64,000 nucleotides of DNA, taken from Coffea arabica (taxonomy: Eukaryota > Streptophyta > Magnoliopsida > Gentianales > Rubiaceae). How positions within the stretch are numbered: position 1 is the stretch's first letter; each line of letters starts with the position of its first letter. The DNA lies in assembly GCF_036785885.1 (NCBI RefSeq), contig NC_092320.1:18105557-18169556 (forward strand), written 5' to 3'. Made by a program: the position numbers and the translations under genes. The notes under the pieces were generated by a model. It was given only the letters and a program-made list of their open reading frames with translations. It searched no databases and was not told the origin of the DNA. Positions 1 to 10,955 of this stretch are shown piece after piece.

Positions 1-563
1 TAGCCATGATGAGAATGTGTAACAGCCTGTGAACTTTTGTGTATCTTGGTTTAAGTTATAGGTACCCCACGAGGCACAAGTACAGCCCCACAGCCAAAAA
101 TCTGGTAAGCAATCAAGTTGTAGAAGGAAGAAGAAGAAGAGTCATTGAAACAAGGCAGCTAGACTGACACAAACAAGTGCTGTTATATACCAATCTCAAT
201 GTTGAATATTTATAGGAGAATCAGGGAATCATTTTGACTGGATACTGTGTTTTCGGACTCAAAATTCGAAGCGTTTGGTTGTCAGTTTTCAAAGGAGTAA
301 GTCAAACAGTCTTTTAACGGTCATGTGACATTGATATATGGATTGTGAAATTCGAGACGGCAAGAAATTAGGAACAGAAATTGATTGTAGTGCTTTCATG
401 TTTCTGTCTGTTTTTTCTTACCTTCTTTTTTTGGAAGAATGTTTAAATAATGGGCTAGACTAAAGTTGTATTCCTTGTACGGTGACCAGGCAAGTTTTCT
501 GTCAATCCAGACAAAGGCAAAAACAGAATGATTCTTTTCTTTCTTGAGCAGAGGGATAAAAGC
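1..563. other. Intergenic DNA, no gene recognised
   Basis: Both strands were read. Only short AT-rich open frames without recognisable domains are present. The stretch lies downstream of the tRNA-Thr gene, which is on the minus strand. It could include the untranslated end of a gene outside the window, but nothing in the sequence shows it. Confidence 0.4.
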
Positions 564-569
564 AAAAAA
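564..569 (-). terminator. Pol III terminator of tRNA-Thr
   Basis: A run of six A on the plus strand reads as T6 on the minus strand, five bases past the 3' end of the tRNA gene. T-runs of four or more are the usual stop signal for RNA polymerase III. Confidence 0.75.
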
Positions 570-574
570 GGATT

Positions 575-646
575 TGCCCCTATGCAGGATCGAACTACAG
601 ACCTTCAGTTTACAAGACTGACGCTCTACCACTGAGCTATAGGGGC
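575..646 (-). tRNA. tRNA-Thr (anticodon UGU)
   Basis: The 72-nt minus-strand sequence folds as a full cloverleaf. The acceptor stem GCCCCTA pairs with TAGGGGC. The D stem is GCTC/GAGC around AGTGGTA. The anticodon stem TCAGT/ACTGA holds the loop CTTGTAA, giving anticodon TGT. The T arm is TGTAG-TTCGATC-CTGCA with one G-T pair, and the discriminator base is A. No CCA is encoded and there is no intron. The T loop (B box) is canonical, and a T6 terminator follows. The sequence does not look like the plastid trnT-UGU, so it is taken as a nuclear gene that decodes ACA and ACG threonine codons. Confidence 0.95.
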
Positions 647-1569
647 GGTGCTTGAGAGTATCCCCAATTATATATATCTATATAGTTTTTCGGTCCATTT
701 CCAAATTGATTAGATTCCTAACAATGTTTATTTATCCGTATCCAAATTTATCTTTTGGCATACGAGATGATGAAATCAATTTTATACCTATGCAGGCAAA
801 AATAAAAAGTTGGATGCTTCAACTAGTTTTTTTTTCCGTTTTCCGTGCTAGACACTTCAACTAGTTGATATATAGATTCTTTCTTTCTTTTTCCTCCTTT
901 TCTTGGAATGCCTGTCCAAATCCGCATGCCAATTTCTTTATTTTACTCAGACTTGATTGGAAGTTGGAATTTAGTGAGAAAATCCTTAGAAAATCCAGCA
1001 GAATTATGGAGAGATTTTTTTTTTTTTTTTGTGTGGGTCAAAACGGCATAAGGGTTTCTTGTTCTTTCTTCTAGGCGACACATTGAGGAAATTCTAGTGC
1101 TAGAGTGGTGTACTACGTACTTAGAAAACGTGAAGCCTTTGAACCCTTTGAGTATTTGCATGGTACTTCATAATTAACATTCTTTCTTGAGTTCTCATAT
1201 GACTTTTCAGTCTCCTCAAAGATTTAACTCTCAACTTTTCCTGAGTTTCTCTCATGTACGTTATTCCTTCAAGAGAAATTCCCATTATTAAAGTAGTAAA
1301 AGGTGAAGTTGAAGGGAAATGGAAATGGGATAGTTGGAATGCCCTTCTTCTGTTGTGAAACTTATTAAGTTATTCCACGTCTATTTCAAAACACATGTGT
1401 TTTAAGATTTTGTAAGAGAACATATATAATGCAATTTACTAGATCTCATTAAAATGAGTTTTATGACCAAGTGCCAAGCCAACGTTTTGTCCAATATTAT
1501 CACAATTATTCTTCCAAATTAAATTTGGTCGGCTTCAACCGTTCAACATAGTTAATGGCATACATTGAC
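647..1569. other. Intergenic DNA, no gene recognised
   Basis: AT-rich sequence with homopolymer runs (for example T12 near 1014-1030) and short frames that lack domains. It lies upstream of the tRNA gene and ends where segment A, repeated near 18.7 kb, begins. Confidence 0.4.
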
Positions 1570-2327
1570 TACAAGAAGAATAAACGATTTCAAACAACCA
1601 TCATTTATCATAATTACCCCATTTCCATGAATATTGGAGAACTTTATCATATGATGTGAATTCATAGATTAAGACGTTTGGGAAAGAGGGAAGCATGAGG
1701 CCCATGTATACGCTGTGCTAGTAGTTTTATCACGATTGGATTTGGAGTTTGCAAAGTAAATAATTGTCGGAATTTTTTAAACAGGTGTCCATTAGACACT
1801 CATTAGTAGGTTCAAATTATATATACTTAATCTATCATGTAAACGTGCACACAAATCATTAGTAGTTTTTGTGTACTTTTTTTTATTTAACTTTTAGTAA
1901 TTTTTTAAAATATATTAACACCTGAATTCCATCCGAATACTCACTTTAAACAAACCATAATCCTTTTTGACAAATATTTGAAGTATAATTACTCATTGTA
2001 TGTATGTATGATGCATGAAACTCTACATTAATAAATGTTGTGATTGAGTGACCTAAAGCACCCTCTTGAAGGTCTGATCCGATCTGATCTAGTCTAGTAT
2101 CAAAGGTGACGACAAGGATCGAGGAACAAAATTGTATTCAAAGGTAGAAATAAACAAAGATTTACCAAGAATTTGCAAGAAAAAGCAGCTCTAGGGAATC
2201 CAAATAATAGATCACTGGTTCTTTATTGTTCATTTCATACGTCAAACTTTATGACAGATCTTTGTAACATGATGAAAAATAGTCCACAAAGACGGTTTAT
2301 GAAGTATTTGCAAGAAAAGAATGTCCA
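1570..2327. repeat. Segment A, copy 1 (left edge of duplicated block)
   Basis: This segment recurs in direct orientation at 18707-19460, with scattered substitutions and small indels. The two copies look clearly more diverged than the two eIF3e genes. The left edge is the breakpoint: from 1574 on it matches the second copy, while upstream it does not. The small open frames inside it show no domain and are not supported as genes. Confidence 0.85.
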
Positions 2328-3406
2328 GGGAATCCAAAAAGATCAACCTCAACCAAAAAACAAAAGAGAAGGGAATTTGAAAAAAAAGAAAAAGAAAAAG
2401 GACCAGGTTGTTCTTTCTTCTTTTTTGGTTCATGATATTAATTTTATTGATCATTCAGTCACTGATTTAGCAACGTAACATTGACAATCCACTTGGAGGA
2501 CAACTACATGTGGATTATTCCTTTCTTCATGACAGCCTACTTTTGTGTGCAGATTGTTCAATACCAAATAGCAGTTGTAGAAATTGATTATATATATTAA
2601 CTTTTCCCACTTTTGAGTTCAATCTTCAAAATTCACTGAGAATCGTTTGCATAAAAAATGAAGGTTTTTGGTGAACAAAGAAAATAATTGTGAACTATCC
2701 AAACATTTCATAATGCCATCTTGTGTACTTTTGTTCTACTATTACAATTAGGGCTTGATTGAAATTTCACTATGATTCATTGTATGACTTGATTACTTTT
2801 TCAAATTCTAGAAACAAATTGGATGGCTTTCTTCTGAGTCAGAAGTAGGATCTCCAATTATACAATCAATCAATTCTATGCTAAACCATTTTTGTAAACA
2901 TTAAAATCTTAGCCAAATACAATAAGAAAAACAAAAGAACTATATTTGATATGTGTTGAATCATACTTGAAAATATGTCTGCATACTTTAAAAAAAAAAC
3001 AAGTCAGTGTTTTGATGTAAATTATGAGCATCTCAATATTGTGATTTACAAAAATGGTGCCTCCTCATTTAAAATTCCAAAACTAAGAACCCGTTTGAAT
3101 TGCTATTTTCTGAAAATTTTGTAAAGAAATATGCTTTAACGATTTAATGCATATGAGATAAAAAAAAGTAATTAAAAAATATAATAAAATTTTTTTAGGA
3201 AAAATGACAATCCAAACAAGGCCTAAGGTTTCTTCAAAGCTTTGGAAAAAAAAAAAAAAGGTGTATATATCTTCGGCTTGTCAAGTCACAACTTAGATTA
3301 GCTGCCTGGCATGCTGCAGATTTCTCTTTTTGAGGCTTGAGTGTTGGCAGATACAATTGGGCCTATGAAGCCCAATATCAAGATAATCTACCTCTTAAGG
3401 CTCTTT
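2328..3406. other. Segment between A and R1, absent from block 2
   Basis: In block 2 segment A joins directly to the R repeat, so these ~1080 bases were deleted there or inserted here. The stretch is AT-rich and carries a likely MITE at 3088-3222. No protein-coding gene is supported. Confidence 0.6.
3088..3222. mobile_element. Putative small MITE (hAT- or Mutator-like)
   Basis: The ends form an imperfect inverted repeat: CCCGTTTGAATTGCTATTTT on the left, against the complement of a right end that reads as CCTTGTTTGGATTGTCATTT. Direct CTAAG copies flank it at 3083-3087 and 3223-3227. The 135-bp interior is AT-rich and non-coding. The GTTTGGATTG-type terminus is common among plant miniature transposons. 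A 5-bp target duplication is shorter than expected for hAT, so the family is uncertain. Confidence 0.4.
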
Positions 3407-4318
3407 CAAAGCAATGTCCTATCCAATGGACTGGGCTGAGCCGACATTATTATGTCCTCGAAAGAGAATTACGGGAAAATATAGGGGTCAATTCAGAATT
3501 TATCCAAAATGACCAAAAGCTTCGAGTTTTTTGTCAAAATAACACTCTTACTAAAAAATATTTCCAATGTGATTTACTTTCAAATTTTATTACCATAATG
3601 ATATTATTGTTCCCATCTAATTATCCTGATTGCCATGTAGAATAACAAGAAAGGAAAGTTCTAATCCAGATTATAGTTTCTAATATTAACTAAAATTTTA
3701 ATTTTTTTTATTATAGAGGTACAAGAAGATTGCATAACTCTTATAATTTTCTTATAATTATCTGAAATAAATTTTACCATTATTGACCTTACTATTATTG
3801 GTCTCCGAATTTTTTTTAAATGTATCAAACCTATTGCATTTATATTTTTTTCAAAAAATAATTTTAAAAATACAAAAATTGCACCAAAAATTGCAACAAA
3901 AATTGTAATCAATTACAAAAATTTCAAGGTTATCATATTTGTTTATGTTATCTTTCCTACTCTTTGAAAAGACGAAAATAATCTTCATCTACCTTAAGAT
4001 TATCGACTTGCGAAACATATTTTTTAGATGCTATTAATATAATGATTGGCTTCTTAGATTATGTTTGACAAGGGAAAAATAACGAAAGAAAAAAATGTGG
4101 GAAGCTTTATAGAGAAAATTGAAAAAAATATTAGATGAGAAAGAGAAATGAAGGATGTCTTTATCGCTATCTTAACATATATGTATCCTAAGTGGCAAAA
4201 AAGGATCACAAAGGTAATAAATTTTAAAATTAAGTGGCAAAAAAGGATCACAAAGGTAATAAGTTTTAAAATTAAGTTACTTCGAGTATATATTCTAGAA
4301 GAAGAGTTATTTTGGCAA
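3407..4318. repeat. R repeat, copy R1 (left part, split by MULE 1)
   Basis: First of four related ~1-kb repeats made from the region just upstream of eIF3e. It runs to the 9-bp target duplication TTTTGGCAA (4310-4318). Its right end resumes after the transposon at 10201-10247. It shares the segment beginning CAATGTCCTATCCAATGGAC with R3, and the AT-rich interior with R2, R3 and R4. Confidence 0.85.
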
Positions 4319-4536
4319 GGGAAAATCGCCAATTTAGTCCCCAAACTTTTTTTTATGTCGATTTAGTCCCTATATATTATTTATAGACAATTGCATCCCT
4401 AAACTTATATTTCGGTTCCAATCAAGGATCTTTGCGGCGGCGCCACCGTATAATTTTCATTAGGTTCCTAATCGTGCAATACAAAAGGGGTATTTTAGGG
4501 AATTCTATTCTGGCGCCTTTCCCAATTAAAAAGTAA
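4319..4536. repeat. MULE 1 left terminal inverted repeat
   Basis: 218 bp, matched by the complement of 9983-10200. It contains the GC-rich core GGCGGCGCCACCG, which is also found in the MULE 2 termini. These repeats are normally the transposase binding sites and promoters of both element genes. Confidence 0.93.
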
Positions 4537-4686
4537 CGGAAACAAGTCTGCGAGAAATACACACCCAAAAACCCAAAATGAAAACAAAAAATTTCTTGGG
4601 CAAAATCTAGGGCTTGAGTGATGATCTGCTAAATAAAATCGAAGCAAATCGTGTTGAATAAGGAAATAGAGGGCATAAGAAAGCGA

Positions 4687-7600
4687 ATGATGGAGGCAAT
4701 GGGGGACAATAAGCACGAAAGAAGCTGTGTTGAGGAGAGGAAGACAAGCAAATCAAGTAAGTTTAAGGACTACAATGCTGTCTGTTTTGTTAAGTTAATA
4801 GCATAATCATGATTGGTGGGGTTATCTTATGTTAAATAGCAGACATTTTACTGCAACTGATGGTGGGTAATTTTCTTAGGTTATTTTTTTTGTCGTTATT
4901 TGTAGAAATGGGTTCATGTGGTCCCTATCCCTTAACTTTAATGTGTAATGTTGCTTTCATGTTGTGAAAATGGTAGACAATGGTACCCCAAATCTTGTGC
5001 TTGTAAACTAGCAGATTGTGGTGTAAATTAGTTTAATTTGTTTGAAAATGAAACAGGTGCTGAGTCGGATGTGTTTACTCTATATGTCTACTATGGTGGG
5101 GCATACTTTGAAAAACCAGAAACAAAATATTTGGGTGGTAGCATGGAGCTTTTTGAGGGGGTTTTGGCCGAAAAAATTAATAGGGATGCTGTCAGAGGTT
5201 TTGGCTACTTACTTGGGTGTCAAGCAGATGCTAGCTATAGGTATAGAATCCCAACTGAAAATGGTGGGTTGAGACTTAGGCAGATAGATGGTGAAGAGGA
5301 TGTAATAGACATGGTTGCCATAGGTAAACAAACTGGAAAAGTTGAAGTTTATGTTGTACATGAATTTCATATTAGATCCATAGATCCTGGTTTAAAGAAC
5401 TCATCACCTGTTGAAAGTGAAACTAAGAAGGAAAATGAGGATTTATGGAATGTGGACATCACATTTGATGACTTCATTGGGAATGAAGAACTTCCAGTTC
5501 ATGTTCCTGTCCAAGAATTGAACAATGGTAAACGGAGAGGTCTTGAAACTGAAGAAGAGGATGGTGCTGAGGCTGAAAACGAGGCATAATCTGAGTCAGG
5601 TGATAATGGTGAAGGATTTGATGACAGTGACTATGATTTTAGTAATGATGAAGATGACATAATATTTAATCATTGAACTGCTGCTGTTGACAATGCAATT
5701 GATGGCTAGAATGTCATATATACTACTGGTGTTGGAGGGAAAGCTGGTATACCAAATGCTGAAGAGAAGAAAGTACCAGTACAATCACATAGGCAAGAAC
5801 AAGCAAAAGTAAAAGAAAGTTTTGCTGCTGACTTGTATTTTGATGTTTATGACGGGGACCAAATTCCTGTCCAAGAGGAATCAGATTCCATAAACACAGA
5901 GGAGTTACATAGTTGCCATGATTCCTCAGATGAAAACTCTTCAAGAAGTAAGCCGAAATATGTGAGGTTCAGGCCAGAAGTTGACATGCAGAATCCTAAA
6001 TTGTTTGTTGGTTTACTGTTTGACACAAAGATGCTATTTAAGAGAGCTGTTGAATTATATTCTGTGCAGTGGGGTAAGGAGCATAGTTGGGAGAAGAATG
6101 ACCAGAAAAGGATCAGGGCAAAATGCAAGAATAAAAAATGCATGTGGTTTACTTATGCTGCAAAAGAACCAGATTCTGATGCATTCGTAATTAGAACAAT
6201 GGGACCACAACATCAATGTGGTAGAACTTTCCATCACAAACATGCGAACTCTGGTTTTTTGGCTAGATATTACATGGAGTTTTTGCGCATGAATAGAAAA
6301 GTTACAGTTGGTGCATTTAAAGAGAAAGTGCATAAGGAGTTGAATGTAAATATCACAAAGGATCAAGTTTACAAGACCTTTGCAAAAGCCAAAATCTTGA
6401 TTCAAGGAAAGTATCAGCAACAATACACAAGGATTTGGGACTACTGTGAGGAATTATTGAACTCAAATCCAGGTTCCACAGTGCATGCCGAGACAGAGAT
6501 TGATGAGGATAGTGGAAAAGAAAGATTCCAGAGGTTGTATATTTGTTTTGCAGCCTTGAAAAAAGGCTTTAAGGAAGGTTGCCGCCCTATACTTGGTGTT
6601 GATGGCTGCCATCTAAGAGGACCACACCCGGGAGTACTCTTGACTGCTGTAGGCCTTGATGCTAATGATTGCATATATCCTGTTGCCTATGCAATTGTGG
6701 AGACTGAAAACAAGATGTCTTGGAAATGGTTCATCGATTTCTTAAAGTATGATCTTAAAATCCATGACCAGAAAAGATGGACATTTATCAGTGACAGGCA
6801 GAAGGTGAACATTTATATTTTCTAATAATACTACTGTTGCAACAAAAGTGCATGTTTTATACTAATTTGTGAACTTTTTTTTGTAATTTCAACATCAGGG
6901 ATTGGGTTCTGCAATTCAAGAAATTCTTCCAGGAGTGGAGCACAGACATTGCGTTAGACATCTACACAACAATTTTAAGAAGCACCATCCTAGTGAAACT
7001 ATTAAGGGTATGTTTTGGGCATGTGCAAGGTCCTCATATGTTAATAAGTTTGAAGCTGAAATGGATGGATTGAAGCAGTATGATGAGAGTGCACACCAAT
7101 GGTTGGTTGATAACACATCACCCAACCATTGGTCAAGGTCACATTTTAGGACCACTTACAAGTGTGACATATTTCTTAATAATGTATGTGAGAGCTTTAA
7201 TTCTGTGATATTAGAAGCAAGAGAAAAACCCATCCTTGGTATGTTAGAAAATATTAGGATATACCTAATGGAAAGACTGAGGACAAAAAGAGAGTGGATG
7301 AGAAAAAGAAATGATGTTATTTGCCCAAAAATTCAGAAAAAACTTGAAAAGATTAAGGAGGACTCTAGATCAAGTATTGCTAGGTGGTCTGATGAATCCA
7401 GATTTGAGGTGACACCTATGTATGGGAGTACATTTGTTGTTGATTTAAAGGCAATGACTTGTACATGCAGAAAGTGGGAGTTGACTGGTTTACCTTGCTC
7501 TCATGCTATTGGTTGCATTGCATTGACTGGAGCTAAACCAGAAAGTCTAGTGCACCAATGTTATTCTAGAGATGCTTATCTGAAAGCTTATGAGCTAGCT

Positions 7601-8182
7601 ATTGGTCCAATTAATGGACCTAATAACTGGAAGAGATCTAAGAAGGTCCCTATGTGTGCAACAAAGAAATTGAAGCTGCCTGGAAGGCCTAAAAAGGCAA
7701 GAAGGAGAGAATCGGATGAGCCAAGGCCTGATTCTAAAGGGTGTACAAAGCTGTCCAGGAAGGGTGTCACACAGATGACTTGCTCCAAGTGTCATCAGAA
7801 GGGTCACATTAAAAGAAAATGCCAGCTGAATGTTAAAGGCGATGACAGCAGTGAAAGAAAACCACCTTTGAACACTAACAAGTGTGGAAAGTGTAAGGTG
7901 CTTGGTCACAATGCTAGAACCTGTCCAATGGTAGCCAAAGGAGAAGAAGATGCTGATCATGTTTCTAGTATAGTTCAAGACAATGCTGATCATGTTTCTG
8001 GTATGGTTCAAGAAGATGCTGATGATGTTTCTGGTATAGTTCAAGAAGATGCTGATCATGTTTTTGGTATGGTTCAAGAAGATGCTAATCATGTTTCTGG
8101 TATAGTTCAAGAAGATGCTGATCATATTTCTGATATGGCTCAAGAAGATGCTGATCATGTTTCTGGTAAGGTTCAAGTGTAA
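4687..8182 (+). pseudogene. MURA-type transposase of MULE 1, interrupted
   Basis: Proposed exons are 4687-4756 (ATG at 4687), 5057-6804 and 6899-8182; the phases agree (70 nt, then GT completing a codon; the 94-bp intron splits AAG from GGA). Domains in order: a plant transposase-associated PB1-like region, an acidic linker, a MuDR DNA-binding zinc region (about 5950-6260), a MULE transposase core with VDGCHLRG and SDRQK motifs, a SWIM zinc finger (CTCRKWELTGLPCSHA), two CCHC knuckles, and an acidic 11-residue repeat tail. Three in-frame stops fall in the linker: TAA 5587, TGA 5674 and TAG 5707. The catalytic part after 5710 stays open. A GTAAGG near 8166 could be a donor to further exons at 8.27-8.6 kb, where another Cys-rich stretch occurs. 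A shorter protein from a downstream start is possible but unproven. Confidence 0.85.
7943..8173 (+). repeat. 33-bp in-frame minisatellite (7 units)
   Basis: Seven direct 33-bp units encode an acidic 11-residue repeat close to QEDADHVSGIV at the C-terminus of the transposase frame. Unit length is a multiple of three and no unit contains a stop. The repeat ends two codons before the TAA. Confidence 0.9.
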
Positions 8183-8940
8183 TAAAGTTCATTCATTTCT
8201 TTCTTTTTTTGGATTAGTAATACTTTTCTTGTTGTTTATTTGGTTTGTTTATTTAATGAAGTGCAAGCTACTGAAATGACTGAAGAAATGGATGTGCAAC
8301 TCAGTGCACCGATTGAAAGCTCACAGAGGCCAAATAAAAGGACTATGTGTTGTTATTTTTGTCATATTGCAGGCGAGAGCAAACGAACTTGCACTTGCAA
8401 TCAAGCACAATCTTGGCGAAAAAGGATGACTGTTGTGAGTAGAAGAAAATGCAGAGTGAGTTTTTTAGTTACTATTGTTACTATTGTTGTGAGTAGAAGG
8501 ATGGCTGTTTCAGTGTTACTGTTGTTCTTGCGTTTCTCACTAGACATTCATTTACAGGCTCGTAGGATACTTGATGAGCAAGATGTCCAGTGAAGATGAA
8601 TGGAATTGATGTCTGCTGAAGTAGTTGCAAGCTGGAGATGTTCTACTCTATTTGCTGCTGAAGATATGTAGATGGAAAACTGTCTTTTGTCCATTTTTGT
8701 ATCAAAAGATGTCTTTTGTACTAGCTGTCTTTTGTCCACTTTTGTATCTACTCTGGTTTTGTGGTCCTTAATCAACAACCGAACCCAGTTCTTTTGGCTG
8801 GTAGGACCTGGATTACTTTTGGGAATTGTATAGCTGAAATCAGTTATATGCTTTTGGAAAAATGATTACTTTTGTTGGAAATTGATATATTAGATGCTGA
8901 TTATTTATTGCATTGTTCCAATTCAAGATGTTCGTATTAG

Positions 8941-9120
8941 CCCATGACTATATATTGCATTCATTTAAGCAATGGTCATCACTTCTACAATTGTTTTAAG
9001 CTGATGACTATATATTGCATTCATTCAAGCAATGGTCATCACTTCTGCAATTTATTCAAGCTGATGACTATATATGACTCGACTGAGCAACAATTTTTTA
9101 ATGGCCATCACTTCTGCAAT
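8941..9120. repeat. 60-bp tandem repeat, three units
   Basis: Three consecutive 60-bp units share the pattern TGACTATATATTGCATTC followed by AATGGTCATCACTTCTGCAA. The third is diverged in its middle. It lies between the two convergent MULE 1 genes. Confidence 0.85.
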
Positions 9121-9307
9121 TCTTTCACTTCAGTCAACAATGTCAACATAACATTGAACTTGTCACAGAAACTCACATGAGCAATCCAAATGCGAAACAG
9201 AGTAATAACAAATCCAGATGCAAAACAGAGTCAAACATAGATGAAAACTTAACTGCATTTACTTTTAAAGTACAGATGAACCATACAATTCCATACATTG
9301 TTCAAAA

Positions 9308-9887
9308 CTACTGCAACATCTTCAATTCCAACAAACCTTGTTTCTTCCTTTCTTTGCCTCCAAGTACAATAGCAAGTAAAATGCCAAAACAGACACAAAT
9401 TATAAACAGTATTTTCACTTTTGCCTTCAACTTGTTCACTTCAATCAATAATGCTGCGTTTTCCTTCTCAACACTTCTCAGATCCCTTAAAAGTGCGCCC
9501 ATTATATTTTTCATCTTTTGGGGTATGGGTGGATCATACCACAAAAAAAATCTACAAGCACCACGTTTCTGCATTCACCACCATTTCATAGTTAAAATAC
9601 AAGAAATATTTTAACAAATTCTAAACTTTATGCACATACAAAAAAATTACCCCATAATTTCTGCAGCCATGAAACCTTCTTGATGGGTTTGCCTCTGTCC
9701 AAGCAGTCACAATTCGGCATTGTTCTAGGCAATGGCAACGCACGATTTTGTCTCCATTGTAGTAGTTCTCGTTTCCGTCATAAATCGAGTTTCCTGTTTC
9801 TGAACAATTTGCTCCGATGCCGGTGTTAACAATTCGATCGCTAGCTGAGCTTGAGGAAGCTTTGTCCCAATTCTTTCTCGAATGCAT
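9308..9887 (-). CDS. GRF zinc-finger / membrane protein gene of MULE 1
   Basis: Two proposed exons, 9651-9887 (ATG at 9887) and 9308-9568. Donor GTAAT and acceptor CAG give a phase-0 join; the product is 165 aa with no internal stop. Exon 1 has a Ser-rich leader, then the GRF-type zinc-finger start CHCLEQCRIVTAW. Exon 2 completes it with CRFFLWYDPP. A short coiled-coil-like stretch (about residues 110-130) and a hydrophobic segment (KILFIICVCFGILLAIVL) end the protein. GRF fingers bind single-stranded nucleic acid in NEIL3, APE2 and TOP3A; the role in a transposon is unknown. The gene is convergent with the transposase, and its promoter would lie in or beside the right terminal repeat. MULE 3 carries a gene of the same layout. 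Confidence 0.72.
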
Positions 9888-9982
9888 TGAATTGCAGTGC
9901 TTTTTCTACGCGGGTCTGCAAAAATTGGCCAGTTCTCTTTTTTCAAAGAGAGGGACGACTTGGATTTGGGGTTTTCATTGAT

Positions 9983-10200
9983 TTACTTTTTAATTGGGAA
10001 AGGCGCCAGAATAAAATTCCCTAAAATACCCCTTTTGTATTGCACGATTAGGAACCTAATGGAAATTATACGGTGGCGCCGCCGCAAAGATCCTTGATTG
10101 GAACCGAAATATAAGTTTAGGGATGCAATTGTCTATAAATAATATATAGGGACTAAATCGACATAAAAAAAAGTTTAGGGACTAAATTGGCGATTTTCCC
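9983..10200. repeat. MULE 1 right terminal inverted repeat
   Basis: Complement of 4319-4536 with a few mismatches. It ends in CGATTTTCCC, immediately followed by the target duplication TTTTGGCAA at 10201-10209. Confidence 0.93.
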
Positions 10201-10790
10201 TTTTGGCAATAAACTCCAAAAGCTTCGTAACCCTAAAAACACAGGAATTGCATTTATATTTTTTCAAAAAATAATTTTAAAAATACAAAAATTGCACCAA
10301 AAATTGCAACAAAAATTGTAATCAATTACAAAAATTTCAAGGTTATCATATTTGTTTATGTTATCCTTCCTACTCTTTGAAAAGACGAAAATAATTTTCA
10401 TCTACCTTAAGATTATCGACTTGCGAAACATATTTTTTAGATGTTATTAATATAAAGATTGGCTTCTTAGATTATGTTTGACAAGGGAAAAATAACGAAA
10501 GAAAAAAATGTGGGAAGCTTTATAGAGAAAATTAAAGAAAATATTAGATGAGAAAGAGAAATGAATGACGTCTTTATCTCTATTTTGACACGTATATAGC
10601 TTAAATGACAGAAAAGGATCACAAAGGTAATAAGATTTAAAATTAAGTGGCAAAAAAGGATTACAAAAATAATAAATTTTAAAATTAAGTTATTTTGAAT
10701 ATATATTCCAGAAGAAAGAGTTATTTTGGCAACAAACTACAAAAGCTTCAGAACCCTAATAGCTACAGAACCCTAAAAACACAGGAATGA
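10201..10790. repeat. End of R1 (10201-10247) and R repeat copy R2
   Basis: After the target duplication, R1 continues for ~47 bases and then jumps to a second, 5'-truncated R copy. R2 starts at a point equivalent to about 3835 and runs into the eIF3e upstream region. R2 also contains an empty TTTTGGCAA site near 10724-10732. This R sequence is the native upstream DNA of eIF3e copy 1. Confidence 0.8.
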
Positions 10791-10955
10791 ACGGAACAAG
10801 CCCATCTTTTTGACTGTCTCCCCTTCTTCTCTCTCAAAGCTAAGAACAAAGAGCCCAGAAGAAGAAGAAGGAGCAAGAAGAAGAGGAAAGCTCAGAGGCT
10901 TCTTCTGTATTATTGTTATTTTCTTATTAATTAAGTTTCGAGAAAAAGAAGCGGG

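Larger units (their letters stand above)
4319..10200 (+). mobile_element. MULE 1: Mutator-like transposon, complete ends
   Basis: A 5882-bp element bounded by 218-bp terminal inverted repeats (4319-4536 and 9983-10200) that appear to differ at only a few positions. The termini are GGGAAAATCGCC and its complement. A perfect 9-bp target duplication TTTTGGCAA flanks it (4310-4318, 10201-10209), as expected for Mutator. It carries a MURA-type transposase gene (+), now interrupted by stops, and a convergent GRF zinc-finger gene (-). The related repeat R3 shows the uninterrupted target at 20389-20397. Tandem repeats occur inside the transposase C-terminus and at 8941-9120. Confidence 0.95.

Noticed and set aside
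575-646. Plastid-derived trnT-UGU
   Set aside because: Acceptor and anticodon stems differ from the plastid gene as I know it, and a nuclear Pol III terminator follows.
2173-2478. 101-codon plus-strand frame in segment A
   Set aside because: Not preserved as an equivalent frame in A copy 2; ends in low-complexity Lys.
4054-4344. Minus-strand frames repeated in R copies (4054-4344, 20133-20330, 21148-21426)
   Set aside because: They repeat because the DNA repeats; composition is AT-driven and no domain is visible.
7595-8176. 193-codon minus-strand frame with repeated TRNMISIFLN
   Set aside because: Antisense of the 33-bp repeats and zinc-knuckle region of the MULE 1 transposase.
7943-9120. 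Regular direct repeats considered as a CRISPR array
   Set aside because: Units are contiguous with no unique spacers, one set is in frame in a coding region, and the genome is a plant.
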